From Terebella lapidaria (Eukaryota; Annelida; Polychaeta; Terebellida; Terebellidae), in contig OX424569.1 in assembly GCA_949152475.1 (NCBI GenBank), forward strand, positions 31,913,950 to 31,977,949: 64,000 bases of DNA, in the 5' to 3' direction. A program made the position numbers and the translations under genes. Positions 59,127 to 64,000 of the stretch are shown one piece after another (the stretch's first letter is position 1; the number at the start of each line of letters is the position of its first letter). The notes beneath the pieces were generated by a model, which made no database searches, had not been told where the DNA came from, and saw only the letters and a program-made list of their open reading frames with translations.

Positions 59127-61849
59127 AGCTAATGCTACATGACGTGTTGCGAAAAATAATCACAAGTTGAACCAAAAATCTCCATAGATGTCCGAGTACC
59201 TATATTGTGGTGTACAACTTCGACACCTGTGAATTTAATAACTTTGAGTGAATAAGTTCAATCATTTTTGTCACTCTGTCGAGTCATTTTTGAACACGAG
59301 TACAGTTCTTTTCCGAATGTATTGTTATTTAGAAACAAGTCTGCATGCGGAAATATATACAATTGTTGTACATGGACACGCATCTCGAAACGTGCGTTGT
59401 AATTGCTTTCATCATTGTCATGATGGTATCTACTTGGCAAAGTTGTGTAATGCATCAAACACTTGCCCTGACTGAGTGTATGCGCGCACATGGCGCTAGG
59501 TGGTTAGGGGAGGAAGGGGTGCACCTGAACAATATGTAATTACTTGACGGGTCACCTTCATTAGGAGCGATACAAGTTTAATTTCCCGCAGGCATGTCAT
59601 GGGAGGTGTCGCATCGTGTTGTAGGCATATCTGTGAGAGGCCGGAGTTGCCTGGGTAGGTGGCATTACACCACATGCCTAATGGGGTGCCAGAGAGGTGA
59701 TATGAAACAACTGGATGCACGACATTACTCGAGTTGGATCGTGACCTCCTAGACCCTTAGTCGAGTGCATAGTTCCATCTCGGAACATGTTCTTGTTGTC
59801 GTATATTAGCGTAATGAACGACGTATTAGTGGGTCATGCCAAGCCTTCGGTGGGAAATAATGATGGTTTCATTGGGTGGGGGTCACCCTAGAGGAATCGC
59901 ATCGCCATGCAAAACCCTGACAAGGATATTGCTAGTGGAGGCAATAATCAAAGGTCTCGGGCTATTTCTCGTTCTCGGTCGCCCCATGCCCGCATGATGT
60001 GACCTCCGGTGGTAGGTAATGTTATTTTGTGCATCCCAGTATCTGTCCCTTTGCACTGCTGTTCATAGTATATATTGGAATTGACGTGACCATCCCTGGA
60101 ATGCCTGTGGTCATGACTTCGTGGGGCATCAACTGGAAATGTAGCGTGGGAAGTATAACTTATGCGACTTTGAATACCACTCGTTTAACTAATAATGCTA
60201 CCAAATGAGGCTATTGATTTAGCTGCCACAACGTGATTGGCTATTGAATCTGTGACGTAATTCAACCATGTGTAGTCACTGAAGAGTTACGATGGGACAA
60301 TTGTAAATCAAGGAGACGGCCTTGTGTGGTTTTTATTTTGCTAGTGACACGCCTCTGAATTATTCACTAGATGGGTGTGCAAACTGTACAATCCATCTGG
60401 TGTTGAGTGATGAGCTTTCATCACATGTAGTGGCCTCTTTACAAATTTATGTTAGGATGACACAGATGCTCCAAAAACAACACCTTCTCACCAAGTGGAT
60501 GTAGTCCATAACTTGCGACCGGGATTAAATGATAACAAAGTGCCATTGAATAACCTAAATAAACCGGGCGATTCTCCCCCTCAATGATAATATTTACGTA
60601 AACCTACAAGGGGTTTTAAGTTGTCAATGTCCAATGACATAACGTGAATTATCATTCGTTGTTTTGTTTAAAGAAGGTTTGCATTAATCAATACCATTAC
60701 GGATTTCTCCTCGTATGTGTTCATCTTTGCTGTTGTCCTGTATTGATGCTTCACTAAACGTTCTCGGATGGAGCAATCGATGCCCGGATATCGCAGTCGC
60801 GCCGGTCAGGGCAGGGAATTGTGGGTAAACCGGAAGTGCTGCAGGAAACGAAAAACTCCGGATAGAACAGAAAAAACTGAATGGAAAAAGTTTTCTGAAT
60901 TAATGGTCGACACCATGGTACCAGCGGGTGTGGTAGGTCGATACAGGTGGAAATAAACGAACATATTGTTCCAGGTAGCCGATCATTACCTTGGTTTGGT
61001 AAATTAATCGATGTTTTTTGGGCCGAATAAAGCCATCGTAACTGTGCAGCTTGTCTCGACAACGTCATCAAAATTAGTTTTCGTCCTTTATTATTATGCA
61101 GTATCACAGAATTACGGATTTGATCTTGTTCATTTTGTGTGCACTTATTTTTACATTATATCAGTCTCCTCTTTTAGATGCTAGAGTCCGTGACAACACA
61201 TACAGTGGCATAGGGACCACGTGCAGGGCAAATAGCCGATGTTGCGTTTGCTTTGTCAACAAGTCATTATGTGTAGATCGATTTTCCACGTGGTTTATTG
61301 CACTTTTCATTAATGTATCCATGTTTTTATTTAGTCCTGCGTGACGTCTCTTTGCGTGTTTGTGTTATTTAAATAGTCAACACCTATGTCCCTGTTGTCT
61401 CTCTCAACATGAGGTGGCCTGAAGAGTGGTATGAATAAATATTACATACTGCGATCGAATAGGCGCATTCATGACAGCAAACAATCTACATGTATTATTT
61501 ACAGTGGCTTTGCGACATATTGCCTTGTATACATGTATTTTGTGTGACGGCGCGAGATGAATAAAGAAGAGTACAATGATATATAATAAGGTAGTATGGA
61601 GAATACAAACATATCGTTGACAGGTCCTGTCAGGTTCATTCTTTTCTCGCTGGGATTCGTTCAAAGGATTCCGACTTCTTTCTAAATAACGAACGCCCGT
61701 TCGCAGCCGACAACAGTGGGAGAAGAAAGATATTTGACTGACTTGTTTAGTTTCTACTTTTTCCATTTAAGAGTGGTTCTGCGTGTATTCTATTGCTAAT
61801 CTTACTATAGAGTAAACGTCCAAACATTTGGCTCAATTCAGGTTGTCAA
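59127..61849 (+). repeat. 2723-bp tandem duplication, unit 1
   Basis: From AGCTAATGCTACATGACG the sequence repeats at 61850 with offset 2723. By eye at least five substitutions separate the units (59230, 59259, 60236, 60612, 60684) with no indel, about 99.8 percent identity over 2.15 kb. Open frames up to 117 codons are repeated as well, but without recognisable motifs. Confidence 0.93.
61096..61344 (+). CDS. Possible small secreted protein frame (doubtful)
   Basis: 82 codons from an ATG. Residues 9-22 are hydrophobic (LILFILCALIFTLY) like a signal peptide, followed by a short stretch with five Cys (near residues 43-58) and a hydrophobic C-terminus. The frame is repeated intact in the second tandem unit from 63819 to the window edge. 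No family is recognised, and a chance frame is at least as likely. Confidence 0.12.
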   Translation: MQYHRITDLILFILCALIFTLYQSPLLDARVRDNTYSGIGTTCRANSRCCVCFVNKSLCVDRFSTWFIALFINVSMFLFSPA

Positions 61850-64000
61850 AGCTAATGCTACATGACGTGTTGCGAAAAATAATCACAAGTTGAACCAAAA
61901 ATCTCCATAGATGTCCGAGTACCTATATTGTGGTGTACAACTTCGACACCTGGGAATTTAATAACTTTGAGTGAATAAGTTGAATCATTTTTGTCACTCT
62001 GTCGAGTCATTTTTGAACACGAGTACAGTTCTTTTCCGAATGTATTGTTATTTAGAAACAAGTCTGCATGCGGAAATATATACAATTGTTGTACATGGAC
62101 ACGCATCTCGAAACGTGCGTTGTAATTGCTTTCATCATTGTCATGATGGTATCTACTTGGCAAAGTTGTGTAATGCATCAAACACTTGCCCTGACTGAGT
62201 GTATGCGCGCACATGGCGCTAGGTGGTTAGGGGAGGAAGGGGTGCACCTGAACAATATGTAATTACTTGACGGGTCACCTTCATTAGGAGCGATACAAGT
62301 TTAATTTCCCGCAGGCATGTCATGGGAGGTGTCGCATCGTGTTGTAGGCATATCTGTGAGAGGCCGGAGTTGCCTGGGTAGGTGGCATTACACCACATGC
62401 CTAATGGGGTGCCAGAGAGGTGATATGAAACAACTGGATGCACGACATTACTCGAGTTGGATCGTGACCTCCTAGACCCTTAGTCGAGTGCATAGTTCCA
62501 TCTCGGAACATGTTCTTGTTGTCGTATATTAGCGTAATGAACGACGTATTAGTGGGTCATGCCAAGCCTTCGGTGGGAAATAATGATGGTTTCATTGGGT
62601 GGGGGTCACCCTAGAGGAATCGCATCGCCATGCAAAACCCTGACAAGGATATTGCTAGTGGAGGCAATAATCAAAGGTCTCGGGCTATTTCTCGTTCTCG
62701 GTCGCCCCATGCCCGCATGATGTGACCTCCGGTGGTAGGTAATGTTATTTTGTGCATCCCAGTATCTGTCCCTTTGCACTGCTGTTCATAGTATATATTG
62801 GAATTGACGTGACCATCCCTGGAATGCCTGTGGTCATGACTTCGTGGGGCATCAACTGGAAATGTAGCGTGGGAAGTATAACTTATGCGACTTTGAATAC
62901 CACTCGTTTAACTAATAATGCTACCAAATGAGGCTATTGATTTAGCTGCCACAACGTGCTTGGCTATTGAATCTGTGACGTAATTCAACCATGTGTAGTC
63001 ACTGAAGAGTTACGATGGGACAATTGTAAATCAAGGAGACGGCCTTGTGTGGTTTTTATTTTGCTAGTGACACGCCTCTGAATTATTCACTAGATGGGTG
63101 TGCAAACTGTACAATCCATCTGGTGTTGAGTGATGAGCTTTCATCACATGTAGTGGCCTCTTTACAAATTTATGTTAGGATGACACAGATGCTCCAAAAA
63201 CAACACCTTCTCACCAAGTGGATGTAGTCCATAACTTGCGACCGGGATTAAATGATAACAAAGTGCCATTGAATAACCTAAATAAACCGGGCGATTCTCC
63301 CCCTCAATGATAATATTTACGTAAACCTACAAGGCGTTTTAAGTTGTCAATGTCCAATGACATAACGTGAATTATCATTCGTTGTTTTGTTTAAAGAAGG
63401 TTTGCACTAATCAATACCATTACGGATTTCTCCTCGTATGTGTTCATCTTTGCTGTTGTCCTGTATTGATGCTTCACTAAACGTTCTCGGATGGAGCAAT
63501 CGATGCCCGGATATCGCAGTCGCGCCGGTCAGGGCAGGGAATTGTGGGTAAACCGGAAGTGCTGCAGGAAACGAAAAACTCCGGATAGAACAGAAAAAAC
63601 TGAATGGAAAAAGTTTTCTGAATTAATGGTCGACACCATGGTACCAGCGGGTGTGGTAGGTCGATACAGGTGGAAATAAACGAACATATTGTTCCAGGTA
63701 GCCGATCATTACCTTGGTTTGGTAAATTAATCGATGTTTTTTGGGCCGAATAAAGCCATCGTAACTGTGCAGCTTGTCTCGACAACGTCATCAAAATTAG
63801 TTTTCGTCCTTTATTATTATGCAGTATCACAGAATTACGGATTTGATCTTGTTCATTTTGTGTGCACTTATTTTTACATTATATCAGTCTCCTCTTTTAG
63901 ATGCTAGAGTCCGTGACAACACATACAGTGGCATAGGGACCACGTGCAGGGCAAATAGCCGATGTTGCGTTTGCTTTGTCAACAAGTCATTATGTGTAGA
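61850..64000 (+). repeat. 2723-bp tandem duplication, unit 2 (cut by window end)
   Basis: Same sequence as 59127-61277; the window ends inside it. Either a very recent tandem duplication or an assembly duplication of two haplotypes. Confidence 0.93.

Noticed and set aside
60754..61107. 117-codon minus-strand frame conserved in both tandem units
   Set aside because: Conservation only reflects the very recent duplication; no motif, and a plus-strand frame overlaps it.
1..64000. tRNA genes
   Set aside because: Looked for GGTTCGANTCC-type B boxes with a matching A box at proper spacing by eye and found none; a tRNAscan run would be decisive.

Overview
The window looks like A+T-rich intergenic and intronic DNA from an animal, probably a marine invertebrate. 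The case rests on intact CR1/L2-type LINE architecture, a Harbinger-like MITE, short spliced introns, long-TIR foldback DNA, and frequent ACATGTACATGTA-type motifs of the kind common in mollusc or brachiopod genomes. Taxon assignment is weak. No rRNA, tRNA, CRISPR or bacterial operon structure was seen.

Layout. (1) About 1-42.6 kb is a head-to-tail array of diverged segmental duplicates. A long unit occurs as copy A (1-15724) and copy B (28691-42640). Shorter relatives lie between them: X/Y units starting near 18510, 21440 and 25260, and a Y unit at about 26600-28580. Comparing copies gives natural empty sites that delimit younger insertions. In A these are a 6.8-kb LINE (3884-10697), a TTA-flanked MITE (2892-3250) and a 1.1-kb insert. 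In B they are two TTAA-flanked insertions (30094-33663 and 37018-37552). In the middle units they are a 1.38-kb LTR-like element (22545-23925) and MITEs with 8-bp target duplications. (2) About 15.7-17.15 kb holds a decayed spliced gene of unknown family. (3) 43047-46672 is a foldback element with long internally repetitive inverted arms. (4) About 47-64 kb is a different landscape: an unexplained 227-codon ORF, a CpG-richer stretch (about 49.2-51.9 kb), one convincing signal-peptide exon (51955-52040) with a splice donor, a probable long first intron, and a 2723-bp tandem duplication (from 59127) that runs off the window.

The best-supported genes are those of the LINE. ORF1 encodes an RNase H1-type RNA:DNA hybrid-binding domain, a coiled coil, a NADAR (YbiA-like) domain and an SGNH esterase-like domain. 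It is interrupted by one TGA at the position of a NADAR-conserved Trp. ORF2 is intact (1095 aa) and encodes a PHD finger, an APE-type endonuclease and a reverse transcriptase. The 5' UTR begins with a YY1-like AAGATGGCGGCC box about 20 nt from the inferred start, and the 3' end is AATAAA plus a (TGAT)n tail. A retrotransposon ORF1 carrying NADAR together with a hybrid-binding domain is the most unusual content of the window. It suggests, as a hypothesis only, removal of ADP-ribose or a similar nucleobase modification from element nucleic acid during target-primed reverse transcription.
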